Source of the DNA: QHWK01 sp035259385
GTDB taxonomy: Bacteria; Acidobacteriota; Vicinamibacteria; Vicinamibacterales; CAVVIG01
Reading direction: 5' to 3'
DNA: 64,000 nucleotides
Assembly (NCBI GenBank): GCA_035259385.1
Contig: DATFWL010000103.1
Coordinates: 28,855 to 92,854 of the forward strand
This document shows, piece by piece, positions 41,766 through 51,481 of the stretch. The position numbers and the translations under genes are program-made. The stretch's first letter is position 1. Every line of letters starts with the position of its first letter. Under the pieces are notes generated by a model. The model saw nothing but the letters and a program-made list of their open reading frames with translations. It did not search any database and was not told the origin of the DNA.

Positions 41766-42275
41766 GTGATCCGGGTCCTCGCGAAGGATGCTGGGCGCGC
41801 GCCGCATTCACCCAATCGATTGATGTGTGATTGGGCTCGGGCGTCGGCGCTCGCGTCCAGAGCTCAGCTGGCGTGGCTCGCTTCCCTTATTGAGCGATCT
41901 TTTGCCACTGTTGAACTGCCCGGTTCGTGGATGGGCTCGTTCGACAGCACGGTCCCCTTCGGCGTCGAGCCTGAGCAGACGATCGACGAATCGACCGCCG
42001 CAGGCCGGCGTCAGCGGTCCACGCGCCGCCCGGCACGTGGATCTCCCGGCAACAGTTTTTCGTGACGGGTGAGGATCTTCCACCGATGGGCTTGTGATAT
42101 CGCCGGCGCGTTCAGATCGACACTGCGCGTGCGATGGCCGGTTCTTCGAGGCAGCCAACCACACCACGCGGTCTCGCTTCCTCGACCCGATTTTCGCGAG
42201 AACGCGGTTTGCATCCGCTCATCCGCTCGATCGCTCAATCAAGCGTTCGGCGCTCTTGGAGATGCCTGAGCTCGC
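41766..42275. other. Gene-poor gap before the glycan cluster
   Basis: 510 bases with only short open frames of poor quality on both strands. It probably holds the promoter of the glycan operon starting at 42276. I see no tRNA, repeat or terminator here. Confidence 0.5.
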
Positions 42276-43220
42276 ATGGAACAGACTGCCAGCTTCACCC
42301 AAACGCAGATTCCACAACCCGACCGTCACGCGGAGGCACAGCGTCTGGTTCACGGTCACGCACGGGAGCAGGAGCAGACGCCTTCGGAACCGCGGCCGAT
42401 CACGGTCATCCGGGCCCACTCGTTCTCGCCGATCGCGCTTTTCCGGGGGCTCTCACGGCTGGCCGACTATCGCGATCTCCTGTACACGCTCAGCATTCAT
42501 CGCCTGAGTGTTCGATACAAGCAATCGATCCTGGGGCCGGCGTGGGCTCTGCTGCAGCCGCTGTCGTTGATGCTCATCTACACGGTGATCTTTTCCAGGA
42601 TCGCGCGCGTCCCCAGCGAGGGCGCGCCGTACGCGCTGTTTGCGTATTGCGGGCTGTTGCCGTGGCTCTACTTCGCGAGCGCGCTCTCGACGGCGACCGG
42701 CAGCCTCGTGGCCCACTTCAACCTGGTCACGAAGGTGTATTTCCCGCGTGAGATTCTGCCGCTGACGTACGTGATCGCGGCGCTCGCCGATTTTCTGGTG
42801 GGCTCGACGGTTCTTGGCGGTCTCATGGCCTATTACCAGGTTTCCGTCACGGCGCTCGCGTGGTACGTGATTCCAATCGTCGCCGTGCTGACGGTGTTTG
42901 CGACCGCCGTGTCGCTGGTGCTGTGCGCTGTTCAGGTTCGCTACCGCGATATCGGCGTGGCAATGCCGCTCCTGCTGCAGCTGTGGATGTTCGCGTCGCC
43001 GGTCGTGTACCCGCTGCGCGTGGTCCCGCGCGCCTGGCAGGCGGCTTACGAGCTGAATCCCATGGTCGGCATCATCGAGTCGTTCCGTCGCGTCGTCGTG
43101 CAGGGACAGCCTCCCGCGTTCCATGCGCTGATGGTATCGGCGATCGTCTCCGCGGTGCTGCTGCCGATCGCGTTCGCGTACTTCAAGCACGTCGAAGCAA
43201 CAGTCGCGGACATCATCTAG
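42276..43220 (+). CDS. ABC-2 type permease for polysaccharide export (Wzm-like)
   Basis: 314 residues. After a 60-residue hydrophilic N-terminus, the ABC-2 signature appears: LSVRYKQSILGPAWALLQPL, then LPWLYFASALSTATGSLVAH. About six membrane helices follow, ending AFAYFKHVEATVADII. It is the first gene of the glycan cluster and 12 bases upstream of its ATPase partner. Together they would flip a lipid-linked glycan across the inner membrane. Confidence 0.93.
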   Translation: MEQTASFTQTQIPQPDRHAEAQRLVHGHAREQEQTPSEPRPITVIRAHSFSPIALFRGLSRLADYRDLLYTLSIHRLSVRYKQSILGPAWALLQPLSLMLIYTVIFSRIARVPSEGAPYALFAYCGLLPWLYFASALSTATGSLVAHFNLVTKVYFPREILPLTYVIAALADFLVGSTVLGGLMAYYQVSVTALAWYVIPIVAVLTVFATAVSLVLCAVQVRYRDIGVAMPLLLQLWMFASPVVYPLRVVPRAWQAAYELNPMVGIIESFRRVVVQGQPPAFHALMVSAIVSAVLLPIAFAYFKHVEATVADII

Positions 43221-43232
43221 CCGGACCGAGGT

Positions 43233-44486
43233 ATGCCAGATCTCATCGTCGATCACGTGTCGAAGCGCTACAAGGTGCGGCGGACCGGCGGCGGCCGCCG
43301 CTCGCTTGGACATCGGCTTCGAGCGCTCCGCAACCACTCTGATGAGTTCTGGGCGCTGCGCGACGTGTCGTTCGCGGTCGAGCGGGGCGAGACGTTGGGC
43401 ATCATCGGCCACAACGGCGCCGGCAAGAGCACGATTCTCAAGCTGCTCTCGAGCGTGACCGCGCCAACCGCCGGCGTGATCACGATCGACGGCCGGTTGT
43501 CCGCGCTGATCGAGGTTGGCTCGGGGTTTCATCCCGAGCTCACCGGCCGCGAAAACATCTATCTGAGCGGGTCGATTCTCGGGATGCGACGCCGCGAGAT
43601 CGCCGGCAAGCTCGATCGCATCATCGAGTTCGCCGGTGTCGCCGACTTCATCGATACACCCGTCAAGCACTATTCGTCCGGAATGTACGTCCGCCTCGGA
43701 TTCTCGATCGCGGCGCATCTCGAACCCGACATCCTGCTCCTCGACGAGGTGCTCAGCGTCGGCGATGCGGCGTTTCAGGCCAAGTGTCTCGATCGCATCC
43801 ATGAGCTGCACAGACAGGGGCGCACGATCGTGTTCATTTCACATGACCTGGGATCGGTCGAGCGGTTGTGCAGCCGGGCGATCCTGCTGCAGCGAGGAGA
43901 GGTGATCACCACCGGTGCGGCACGCGACGTGATCGCCACCTACCATGAACTGGGGGCCGCCTACGCACCGTCGGACCCGCATGCGCTCGCGGGGGCGATC
44001 CTGTCGCGCGAAGTCGAGATTACATCGGTGACGTGCCACGGCATCGATGGCCGCCCCGCGGCAGTGCTTCGCACTGGCTCGAGCGCCACAGTCCGCCTCA
44101 GCTACATCACCCACAGGCCGGTCACAGACGCGATCTTCGAAGTTTACGTGTACTCCATCATCGACGCGTGGTACGGCGCCTGGTGTCAAATGACGACCGC
44201 TTCGCACGATGGCCGGGGAATGGCCCTCGAGCCTGGCGCCGGCACGGTGGAATTCGAGGTGGATGAACTGGGTCTCCTGCCCGGCATGTATTACGTCAGC
44301 GCCACGGTCGTTCACACCGACCAGCCGCAGGGAACAGCGATTGACTGGCAGAACCAGTGTCTCGCGCTGCGCATCGACCAGGGGCGGTTCATCCGTGGCA
44401 CGTTCTACATGCCCCATCGGTGGCGGTGTCTGGCGACGGCTGCGACGCCCGCGTCAGGGTCGATTTCAAGGTCGCTCATCTCGTGA
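43233..44486 (+). CDS. ABC ATPase for glycan export with C-terminal Wzt-like domain
   Basis: 417 residues. Walker A GHNGAGKST (59-67), signature YSSGMYVRL, Walker B ILLLDEVLSVGD and H-loop FISHD. Residues 245-415 form a beta-sandwich like the Wzt carbohydrate-binding domain that reads the non-reducing-end modification of O-antigens. This suggests chain termination by a methyl or similar group, consistent with the methyltransferases just downstream. The stop overlaps the next gene start (GTGA). Confidence 0.92.
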   Translation: MPDLIVDHVSKRYKVRRTGGGRRSLGHRLRALRNHSDEFWALRDVSFAVERGETLGIIGHNGAGKSTILKLLSSVTAPTAGVITIDGRLSALIEVGSGFHPELTGRENIYLSGSILGMRRREIAGKLDRIIEFAGVADFIDTPVKHYSSGMYVRLGFSIAAHLEPDILLLDEVLSVGDAAFQAKCLDRIHELHRQGRTIVFISHDLGSVERLCSRAILLQRGEVITTGAARDVIATYHELGAAYAPSDPHALAGAILSREVEITSVTCHGIDGRPAAVLRTGSSATVRLSYITHRPVTDAIFEVYVYSIIDAWYGAWCQMTTASHDGRGMALEPGAGTVEFEVDELGLLPGMYYVSATVVHTDQPQGTAIDWQNQCLALRIDQGRFIRGTFYMPHRWRCLATAATPASGSISRSLIS

Positions 44487-45289
44487 GCACAGGAATGGAG
44501 TCCTACTCGAGGGTCTATTACGAGACGGTGCACGGGCAGGTGCGCGACTCGGCACGCGAGGTTGTTCCGCTCGTCGTCGATCTGCTCCATCCCCGCCGTG
44601 TGGTGGACGTCGGATGCGGCACCGGCACGTGGCTCGCCGCGTTCGCGGAGCGCGGCGCCACCGAGGTTCTCGGCCTCGATGGCGAATACGTCGATCGCAC
44701 GCTGCTCGATATTCCGATGGACCGCTTTGTCCCGGCCGATCTCACGCAGCCGGTCCGGCAGCTGGGACGCTATGACCTGGCTCTCTGTCTCGAAGTGGCC
44801 GAACACCTGCCGGCCAGCCGCGCCGCGGGTCTCGTGAACGACCTGACCAACCTCGCGCCGGTGGTTCTGTTCTCGGCCGCAATCCCATTGCAAAGCGGGG
44901 TCAACCACATCAACGAGCAATGGCCCGAGTACTGGGCCAGCCTGTTTCGCAACCGGGGGTTCGTCCCGATTGATTGCATCAGGCGAACCGTCTGGCAGAA
45001 CAGCAAGGTGGCCTGGTTCTACGCGCAGAACATGCTGCTCTACGCCGACGAGCGCCATGCGCGCTCACATGCGCTGCTGGCCAGCCAACTCGCTGGCACC
45101 AATATTGGACAGCTGGCGATGGTCCACCCGTCGTGCTTCGTCTCGCGCGTGTGGGCGGAACACGACCTGGCGAACCGGCCGCTGCGGCAGATACTGGCCG
45201 CGCTGCCGGGGCTGTCGCGAAAGGCGTTCCGCCGGCAACTGCGGCGGCTGTTGCCCAACAACGGGGGTCGAGTTCCGAATGATCACTGA
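44483..45289 (+). CDS. SAM-dependent methyltransferase of the glycan cluster
   Basis: 268 residues from a GTG overlapping the ATPase stop; an ATG at 44495 is an alternative. SAM motif I VVDVGCGTGTWLAAFAERGA, acidic loop LGLDGEYVD, and motif IV YDLALCLEVAEHLP. Coupling to the Wzt-like gene points to terminal methylation of the exported glycan, which such ATPases recognise. Confidence 0.85.
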   Translation: MSTGMESYSRVYYETVHGQVRDSAREVVPLVVDLLHPRRVVDVGCGTGTWLAAFAERGATEVLGLDGEYVDRTLLDIPMDRFVPADLTQPVRQLGRYDLALCLEVAEHLPASRAAGLVNDLTNLAPVVLFSAAIPLQSGVNHINEQWPEYWASLFRNRGFVPIDCIRRTVWQNSKVAWFYAQNMLLYADERHARSHALLASQLAGTNIGQLAMVHPSCFVSRVWAEHDLANRPLRQILAALPGLSRKAFRRQLRRLLPNNGGRVPNDH

Positions 45290-46136
45290 CTTGATCTACG
45301 ACGTCGGCATGAACAACGGGGACGACACCGCGTACTATTTGCACAAGGGATATCGGGTCGTCGCCGTTGAAGTGGATCCCGCGCTGCTCGCTCAGGCGCG
45401 CGACCGCTTCGCTTCGGAGATCCGACGAGGCCAACTCGAGCTCGTCAGCGTGGCGATTGGCCCCAGGCGGGAAACGGCGCAGTTCTGGATCTGCGAAGGC
45501 CGGAGCGAGTGGAATTCCTTCGATCGGCAAAACGCCTCGCGCGAGGGACAGGCCTGTCACGCCGTCGAAGTCGAGTGCGTCCCGTTCCGCGATCTGCTCG
45601 ATCGGTACGGGGTTCCCTCGTACCTGAAGATTGACATCGAAGGACACGATCACTACTGCGTGGCCGATCTCGATCCCCGCGATCTCCCCACATACGTGTC
45701 GCTGGAGATAGGCCGCTCGATCGAACCGCTGTTCACGCTGCGCGAGCTGGGTTACCGAAGTTTCAAATTGATCACGCAGAACGATCACACTCAGCTGTTC
45801 CTCGACCCGTTCAGCATTGATGAGTTTGTCAAGCGCCGCCTCCGCTCGCACCCCAGGCTGTACCAACTCAGTGCACGGTGCGCGCGGATCAGCCGGCGGC
45901 TCATGTCGTCGTCGTCAGCCAACGGGAATGGCACAGGTCGGCCTCCAGTGAACGGCAGCGAGTGGAAGTTCGCCTTTGGCAGCTCCGGCCCGTTTGGCGA
46001 AGACACCGCAGGAGAGTGGCGCACGTTCGTCAATGTCGCGTACACCTGGCTGTCCTATCAGCTTGGGCAATCCCACTACGGAGAACCGAGCATCCGCGTC
46101 TGGCACGACGTGCACGCGCGGATTGACCCCAGTTAG
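45279..46136 (+). CDS. FkbM-family methyltransferase
   Basis: 285 residues, ATG overlapping the previous stop by 11 bases. The start LIYDVGMNNGDDTAYYLHKG and VEVDPALLAQA give the SAM site, and YLKIDIEGHD is the FkbM signature. FkbM enzymes O-methylate sugars or polyketides. An extra C-terminal part of about 80 residues, with a Ser/Asn/Gly linker near 210-230, is not part of the core. Probably modifies the same glycan. Confidence 0.85.
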   Translation: MITDLIYDVGMNNGDDTAYYLHKGYRVVAVEVDPALLAQARDRFASEIRRGQLELVSVAIGPRRETAQFWICEGRSEWNSFDRQNASREGQACHAVEVECVPFRDLLDRYGVPSYLKIDIEGHDHYCVADLDPRDLPTYVSLEIGRSIEPLFTLRELGYRSFKLITQNDHTQLFLDPFSIDEFVKRRLRSHPRLYQLSARCARISRRLMSSSSANGNGTGRPPVNGSEWKFAFGSSGPFGEDTAGEWRTFVNVAYTWLSYQLGQSHYGEPSIRVWHDVHARIDPS

Positions 46137-46143
46137 GCGCGCC

Positions 46144-47073
46144 ATGGAAGCAGCCTTCCCTCACAACGGGCTCGTATCCGTCGTCATTCCGTGCTATCGA
46201 CAGGCGCATTTCCTGCCCGAAGCGATCGAAAGCGCACTCCGCCAGACCTACCCCGATGTCGAAATCATCGTCGTCGACGATGGTTCGCCCGACGACACGT
46301 CGATCGTTGCGGCTCGATACGCGAACGTACGATGCGTGCGCCAGCCCAATCGAGGACTGCCGGCGGCTCGCAACGCCGGTCTGGCGGCGAGCGCAGGTGA
46401 ATACGTGGTCTTTCTCGACGCGGACGATCGGTTGACGGTCGATGCCCTCCAACTCGGAGTTCGCGAGCTCGCGCGGCATCGTGACTGTGCGTTTGTCGCA
46501 GGGAACCAAGAGCTGATTGACGAGAACGGGACGCTGGTGCCGGTTCCGCCGCGTCGGCCAATCACTGCCAATCATTACTGCGAACTCCTCAAGGAGAATT
46601 TCATCTGGTGCCCGGCGAACGTGATCTACCGGCGATCGGTCTTCGACGAAGTCGGAGCGTTCGATACCTCGCTGGCGGCCTCGGAGGATTACGACCTGTA
46701 TCTGCGCATCGCACGCCGCTTTCCTGTTCGGACACACGATCGGATCGTGGCGAGGTATCGCGTGCACCGCGCGTCGATGTCGACCAACTCGATCCGCATG
46801 CTCAGATCCACGTTGAAGGTCCTGCGGTCGCAGCGCAGGCACGTGACCAGCGATCCGGTCCTGGCCGCCGCACGCGAGAGCGGCATTCGCAGGTATCGCC
46901 AGTTTTACGGTCTCCGTCTGATCAGCCAAATCGCAGTGGATATGCGGGTCCGCCGGTGGCGGCAGGTCGTCCCGGAAAGCCTGGTGGCGCTTTGGTACTG
47001 TCCGAGCACGTTCACGGACCATGCGCGTGACAGGCTGCGCCGAACGATTGCCGGCGTATCGTCGGAGGTGTAG
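46144..47073 (+). CDS. Family 2 glycosyltransferase, first of a tandem pair
   Basis: 309 residues. GT-A features: VSVVIPCYRQAHFL, VEIIVVDDGSPDD, RGLPAARNAGL and the DxD-like VFLDADD. It starts 7 bases after the FkbM gene. A near-parallel gene follows at 47076 with the same layout, so the two arose by duplication. Likely transfers a sugar to a growing lipid-linked chain. Confidence 0.92.
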   Translation: MEAAFPHNGLVSVVIPCYRQAHFLPEAIESALRQTYPDVEIIVVDDGSPDDTSIVAARYANVRCVRQPNRGLPAARNAGLAASAGEYVVFLDADDRLTVDALQLGVRELARHRDCAFVAGNQELIDENGTLVPVPPRRPITANHYCELLKENFIWCPANVIYRRSVFDEVGAFDTSLAASEDYDLYLRIARRFPVRTHDRIVARYRVHRASMSTNSIRMLRSTLKVLRSQRRHVTSDPVLAAARESGIRRYRQFYGLRLISQIAVDMRVRRWRQVVPESLVALWYCPSTFTDHARDRLRRTIAGVSSEV

Positions 47074-47075
47074 AC

Positions 47076-48026
47076 GTGGCTGGGGACCAACTACCTATCC
47101 CGCAGCTCGTCTCGGTTGTGATCCCCTGCTACAACCAGGCGAAGTTCCTCGGGCAGGCTATCGAAAGTGTCCTGGCGCAAACGCACTCGTCCGTCGAGAT
47201 TGTCGTTGTCGACGACGGGTCCACCGACGATACGGTCGCAGTCGCGGCGCGGCACCGGTCCGTGCGGTGCGTCAGACAGCGCAACCAGGGCCCGAGCGCG
47301 GCGCGAAACGAAGGCCTCAAACACGTCTCGGGCCATTACGCCGTCTTTCTCGATTCGGACGATCGATTGCTTCCGCATGCGCTCGACACAGGCCTGCGTT
47401 CCTTCGCCGCGCATCCACACGTCGCATTGGTGGCCGGACGCTGTATTTGCATAGACGCGGATGGCGTGCAGCATCGAACGCCCCATCGTCCGGTCGTGGA
47501 GCGTGACCATTACCTGGGGCTGCTCCTGACCAACTACATCTGGACACCGGGAACGGTCATGTTCCGGACGGAGGTCCTGCGACGCGTCGGTGGGTTCAAG
47601 CGCGCCCTGTCAGCAGCGGAAGACTACGATTTGTATCTCCGGATCGCCCGCAACCATCAGATCTGGTGCCACGATCAGGTCGTGAGCGAGTACCGGCAGC
47701 ACAACTTGAGCGCTACGTCGCGCAAGCCGATGCAGATGATGCGCTTGTCACTGCAGGTACTGAACAGCCAGCGCCGCTTCGTGAAAGGTGATCCGATAGC
47801 GGAGCGCGCGCGGCGCGAGGGCATCAGACACTGGCAGGCCATCTACGGCGATCAACTGATGGATGCCGTTCGCAGACAGCTGCGCGCGCGTGAATGGCGG
47901 AAAGCGCTCCCGTCGTTGATCGGCCTTCTTCAATGTCATCCGGGGGGGTTTTTTCACCATGCCTGCCGGAAAATCTCTCGCGTCGCCCGTGGACGCAAAC
48001 CCGAGCGCATCGATGCGATCGGCTGA
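47076..48026 (+). CDS. Family 2 glycosyltransferase, second of the tandem pair
   Basis: 316 residues with a GTG start two bases after the preceding stop. Features: VSVVIPCYNQAKFL, VEIVVVDDGSTDD, SAARNEGLKH, VFLDSDD, and the shared SAAEDYDLYLRIAR motif also found in its neighbour. Paralogue of the gene before it. Its 3' end is overlapped by the next gene by 68 bases. Confidence 0.92.
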   Translation: MAGDQLPIPQLVSVVIPCYNQAKFLGQAIESVLAQTHSSVEIVVVDDGSTDDTVAVAARHRSVRCVRQRNQGPSAARNEGLKHVSGHYAVFLDSDDRLLPHALDTGLRSFAAHPHVALVAGRCICIDADGVQHRTPHRPVVERDHYLGLLLTNYIWTPGTVMFRTEVLRRVGGFKRALSAAEDYDLYLRIARNHQIWCHDQVVSEYRQHNLSATSRKPMQMMRLSLQVLNSQRRFVKGDPIAERARREGIRHWQAIYGDQLMDAVRRQLRAREWRKALPSLIGLLQCHPGGFFHHACRKISRVARGRKPERIDAIG

Positions 48027-49065
48027 TCTGACCGCCGGCCGCGGGCCGTGTGACGTCACTGTCACCATCTGCACGTACAACAGGCAACGCCTTCTGGAGG
48101 GGGCGCTCGAGAGCATCTTGGCGAACCAGGTCCCGGTCGGCGTCTCCTACGAAGTCATCGTCGTCGACAACAATTCGACCGATGGCACGCGAGCGGTGGT
48201 GGAGAGCTTCATCCGGCGTAGCTGCGGCAACGTTCGGTATCTGTTCGAGCGCAAGCAGGGGCTCTCCTATGCGAGAAATACGGCCATCGCGGCCGCTCGT
48301 TCGGCGATCGTCGCTTTTACCGACGACGACGTACGAGTGGCGGCGGATTGGGTGCCGACCATCAAGCGCCTGTTCGACCAGCATCCGGAGGTGGACTGCG
48401 TGGGTGGAAAGGTGCTGCCGTCGTGGGACCCGCTTCCTCCGGCGTGGCTGACGCAGGCGCACTGGTCGCCGCTTGGGATCGTCGACTACGGGGACCGGCC
48501 GTTCTATGTGAACGCGAACGTGCGACTGTGCCTGCTGGGCGCCAACCTGGCCATCCGCAAGCACGCACTCGAGCAGATCGGTCGTTTTCAACCGGAGACG
48601 CAGCGCGTGCAGCAGTCCGTCGGATCGATGGAAGATCACGAGATGCTGACGCGGCTCTGGAAGAACAATCGACAGGGGCTGTACGCGCCCGAGCTGGTGG
48701 TGACGTCGGGAGTGGCCGCCGACCGGCTGTCGAAGCGATATCACCGCCGCTGGCACCTCGGACACGGACGCTTCTACGCGATGGCGCGCCTCCCGGAAAT
48801 GGAAGAGTCGCGGAGCGGCCGTCTCTTCGACGTATCGGCGCACATCTACAGGCGCGCGGTCCTCGATGCGTTGAGCTGGGCGGGCAACGTCATCTGCGGC
48901 CGGCGCAGCCGTGCGTTCGCCTACGAGACCAGCCTGTGGTTTTTCTCCGGCTATTTCCGCCAGCGCTACGAAGACTTCCGCGCGGCCGGCGGCCGCACGC
49001 GGCTTGGTGAAATCGGCCGCTTCGCGCGCTCCTTCATGCGTGCCCGCCTTCGTCAGTCAGCGTGA
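47959..49065 (+). CDS. Family 2 glycosyltransferase
   Basis: 368 residues from the ATG at 47959 (an ATG at 48013 would shorten the overlap with the preceding gene). GT-A features: VTICTYNRQRLL, YEVIVVDNNSTDG, GLSYARNTAI and AFTDDDVRV. The C-terminal 100 residues include an amphipathic region (FSGYFRQRYEDFRAAGG). It belongs to a different GT2 subgroup from the tandem pair and resembles the gene at 51482. Confidence 0.9.
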   Translation: MPAGKSLASPVDANPSASMRSADLTAGRGPCDVTVTICTYNRQRLLEGALESILANQVPVGVSYEVIVVDNNSTDGTRAVVESFIRRSCGNVRYLFERKQGLSYARNTAIAAARSAIVAFTDDDVRVAADWVPTIKRLFDQHPEVDCVGGKVLPSWDPLPPAWLTQAHWSPLGIVDYGDRPFYVNANVRLCLLGANLAIRKHALEQIGRFQPETQRVQQSVGSMEDHEMLTRLWKNNRQGLYAPELVVTSGVAADRLSKRYHRRWHLGHGRFYAMARLPEMEESRSGRLFDVSAHIYRRAVLDALSWAGNVICGRRSRAFAYETSLWFFSGYFRQRYEDFRAAGGRTRLGEIGRFARSFMRARLRQSA

Positions 49066-49261
49066 TGACGACATCCGCAAGCCACCGGATCCGCTGACAC
49101 TCCCCGCTCGTTGTCGTCCGGACTGCAGACGTCCGAATACGGACAATCTGAGTCGCGGACAGAAATGTATTCCGTGATTCAACTCCGCGCCCGTCCGACT
49201 TGCAGCCACGCGCAAAACGACGCGTTGCCGCGTGGCACATTCCTGGCACCGCGACGCGTTC

Positions 49262-51094
49262 ATGAAGACTGCTTCGTTCGCGTTCGCAATCGTCAGCGCG
49301 ATGGTGCTGCCGGCTTCGAGTCAAGCGGCGACGATTCGCGTCCCGGCAGACGCCGCGTCGATTCAACAGGCGATCGATGCAGCCGCCGGCGGCGACAGCG
49401 TGCTCGTCTCGCCTGGCACCTACGTCGAGACCATCACGTTCCGGGGGAAGCCGATCACCGTGGAGAGCGAGCAGGGCCCGGCGGTGACCGTGATCGACGG
49501 CGGCGGCGGCGGCTCGGTCGTGACGCTTGCGTCCGGCGAGAATCGCAGCGCGGTCCTGCGTGGGTTCACGATTCGCAACGGGTTGAACAGCTTCAGTGGC
49601 GGCGGCGTGCTGATCCAGAATTCGTCGCCGAGCATCATCGGCAATACGATCGTCAACAACGGCGCCTGCTCGGGCGCCGGGATCTACAGCTACTTCAGCT
49701 CGCCGCTGATTCAAGGCAACACGATCGCGAGGAACTTCGTGTACGCCTGTAGCGGCGCCTCCGGACTCGGCGTCTACATCGGCGGCGACTCGGCCGCCGA
49801 GCTGATCGAGAACGTCATCTCCGAAAACAGCGGGTTCGCCAACGGCGGCGGCGTGACGCTGTTCGCCGCCGGCAGCGTCGTGCTGCGGGCGAACGTCATC
49901 TCGCGCAACGTGACCAGCGGTTTCAGCCCGTGCACATCGGGCGGCGGCATCTGGATGGTCAACTTCTCGCAGGCGACGATCGTCGACAACCTCGTCGTCG
50001 GGAACGTCGCGGGCTGCGGCGGCGGGTTCTTCTGGGGCGGCTCGACAGGCGTCACGACGTTCGTGAACAACACCTTCGCCGACAACGACGGCCCGGAAGG
50101 ATCTGCGATCGAGGTCAGCGGCGCCGACACGCGGCACGTGATCGCCAACAACGTCATCATCGGCAAGGCGGGACAGACGGCTTTCTACTGCCGCAACTCC
50201 ATCTCGACGCCGTCGCCGGTGGTGAACACCAGCGACGTGTTCAGCCAGGCAGGCCTCGCCTACGGCGGCACCTGCCTCGACCAGACCGGCGCGCGCGGCA
50301 ATCAGTCGGTCGATCCGCTGTTTGTCAGGAACGCCGTCGCGGACGTCCTCGGCGACTACCACCTTCGGCCGGGGTCGCCGCTGATTGACGCCGGCGACAA
50401 TGCCGCGCCGGGCATTCCGGCGACGGACCTCGACGGCTCGCCGCGAATCGCTGATGGCGACGGCGATGGCGTCGCGCGCGTCGACCTCGGTGCGTACGAG
50501 ATCGCGAACCCGGACCGGCTGCCGGTGGCGAATGCCGGCAGCGACCAGAACGTGTCTGCGGACACGAGTTGCCTGGCGACCGTCACGCTCGACGGCAGCG
50601 CGTCATTCGATCCGGACGGGGATCCACTGACCTACGTCTGGAGCGGCGCATTCGGAACGGTGTCAGGCGCGCTCGCGTCGGTGACGCTTGCCCCCGGCAC
50701 GTATCCGATCACGCTCGGCGTGCAGGACGGGCGCGGCGGCGCCGCATCCGACGGCGTTGTCGTCACGGTAGTCGATGCGACACCTCCGGCGATCCAGTCG
50801 GCGGTCGCCACACCGTCAGTGCTGTCACCCGCGAATCATCAGCTGGTGCCGGTGACGATCAACCTGTCCGCCGGCGACGCCTGCGGTGGGACGGTGCACT
50901 GCCAAATCATCTCGGTCACGAGCAACGAGGCGATTACGAGTCAGGACTGGATCGTCACGGGCGACTTGACGCTCCGGCTTCGCGCTGATCGATCGAACAA
51001 AGGCAGCGGCCGGATCTACACGATCACGATCGCCTGCACCGATGCGTCCGGCAACCAATCGACGAAGACCGTGACGGTGACCGTCCCGCGCTAA
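49262..51094 (+). CDS. Exported right-handed beta-helix protein with PKD-like domain
   Basis: 610 residues with a signal peptide ending SSQAAT. Residues 25-380 have parallel beta-helix repeats (ASIQQAIDAAAGGDSVLVSP, VLRGFTIRNGLNSFSGGGVL and further Asn/Gly-rich turns) such as in pectate-lyase-like and Por-anchored surface proteins. Residues 420-505 form a PKD-like domain (LDGSASFDPDGDPLTYVWS), and the rest is beta-sandwich. It lies inside the glycan cluster and could bind or trim the exported polysaccharide; a catalytic motif was not found. Confidence 0.82.
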   Translation: MKTASFAFAIVSAMVLPASSQAATIRVPADAASIQQAIDAAAGGDSVLVSPGTYVETITFRGKPITVESEQGPAVTVIDGGGGGSVVTLASGENRSAVLRGFTIRNGLNSFSGGGVLIQNSSPSIIGNTIVNNGACSGAGIYSYFSSPLIQGNTIARNFVYACSGASGLGVYIGGDSAAELIENVISENSGFANGGGVTLFAAGSVVLRANVISRNVTSGFSPCTSGGGIWMVNFSQATIVDNLVVGNVAGCGGGFFWGGSTGVTTFVNNTFADNDGPEGSAIEVSGADTRHVIANNVIIGKAGQTAFYCRNSISTPSPVVNTSDVFSQAGLAYGGTCLDQTGARGNQSVDPLFVRNAVADVLGDYHLRPGSPLIDAGDNAAPGIPATDLDGSPRIADGDGDGVARVDLGAYEIANPDRLPVANAGSDQNVSADTSCLATVTLDGSASFDPDGDPLTYVWSGAFGTVSGALASVTLAPGTYPITLGVQDGRGGAASDGVVVTVVDATPPAIQSAVATPSVLSPANHQLVPVTINLSAGDACGGTVHCQIISVTSNEAITSQDWIVTGDLTLRLRADRSNKGSGRIYTITIACTDASGNQSTKTVTVTVPR

Positions 51095-51481
51095 CCAACC
51101 AGGCGATCAATCGCAGCTCTAGCGGCCGGCACCTGACCTGTCGGATGCGTGTTCGTCCAGGGTAGGGTGAGTATTCGGATTCCTCGGCGAGCACCGCTTG
51201 CCGCCGCCGCCCTTCGGTCCGCACGCGGCGGCAGGGACGCCGTGCGAACTCCCGTACTGATCAGCCACGTCCGATGGACGCATCGGCCCAGCCACCTCGA
51301 CAATGCAGCGGCGCCCGGACCGGTGGAGCCGCGGCGTGCTGGCCACCGCACGCGCGTCAGGAATGAGACTTGCTCGGCCGGTGTGAGAAGCGTGTCGCCG
51401 CAGCCGCCGCCTGGCGTGTCGGTAACGATTTGCCCAGAAAAAGCAATCCCGGTGCGTCTGCGCGCAGTGCGTTGAACGGAG
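51095..51481. other. Gap without convincing gene inside the glycan cluster
   Basis: 387 bases. Short frames exist on both strands but show no ribosome site or family resemblance. The stretch probably carries the promoter of the glycosyltransferase at 51482. Confidence 0.4.

Noticed and set aside
51149..51475. 108-residue plus-strand frame in the gap at 51095-51481
   Set aside because: No ribosome site, no domain and Arg/Pro-rich composition like other shadows.
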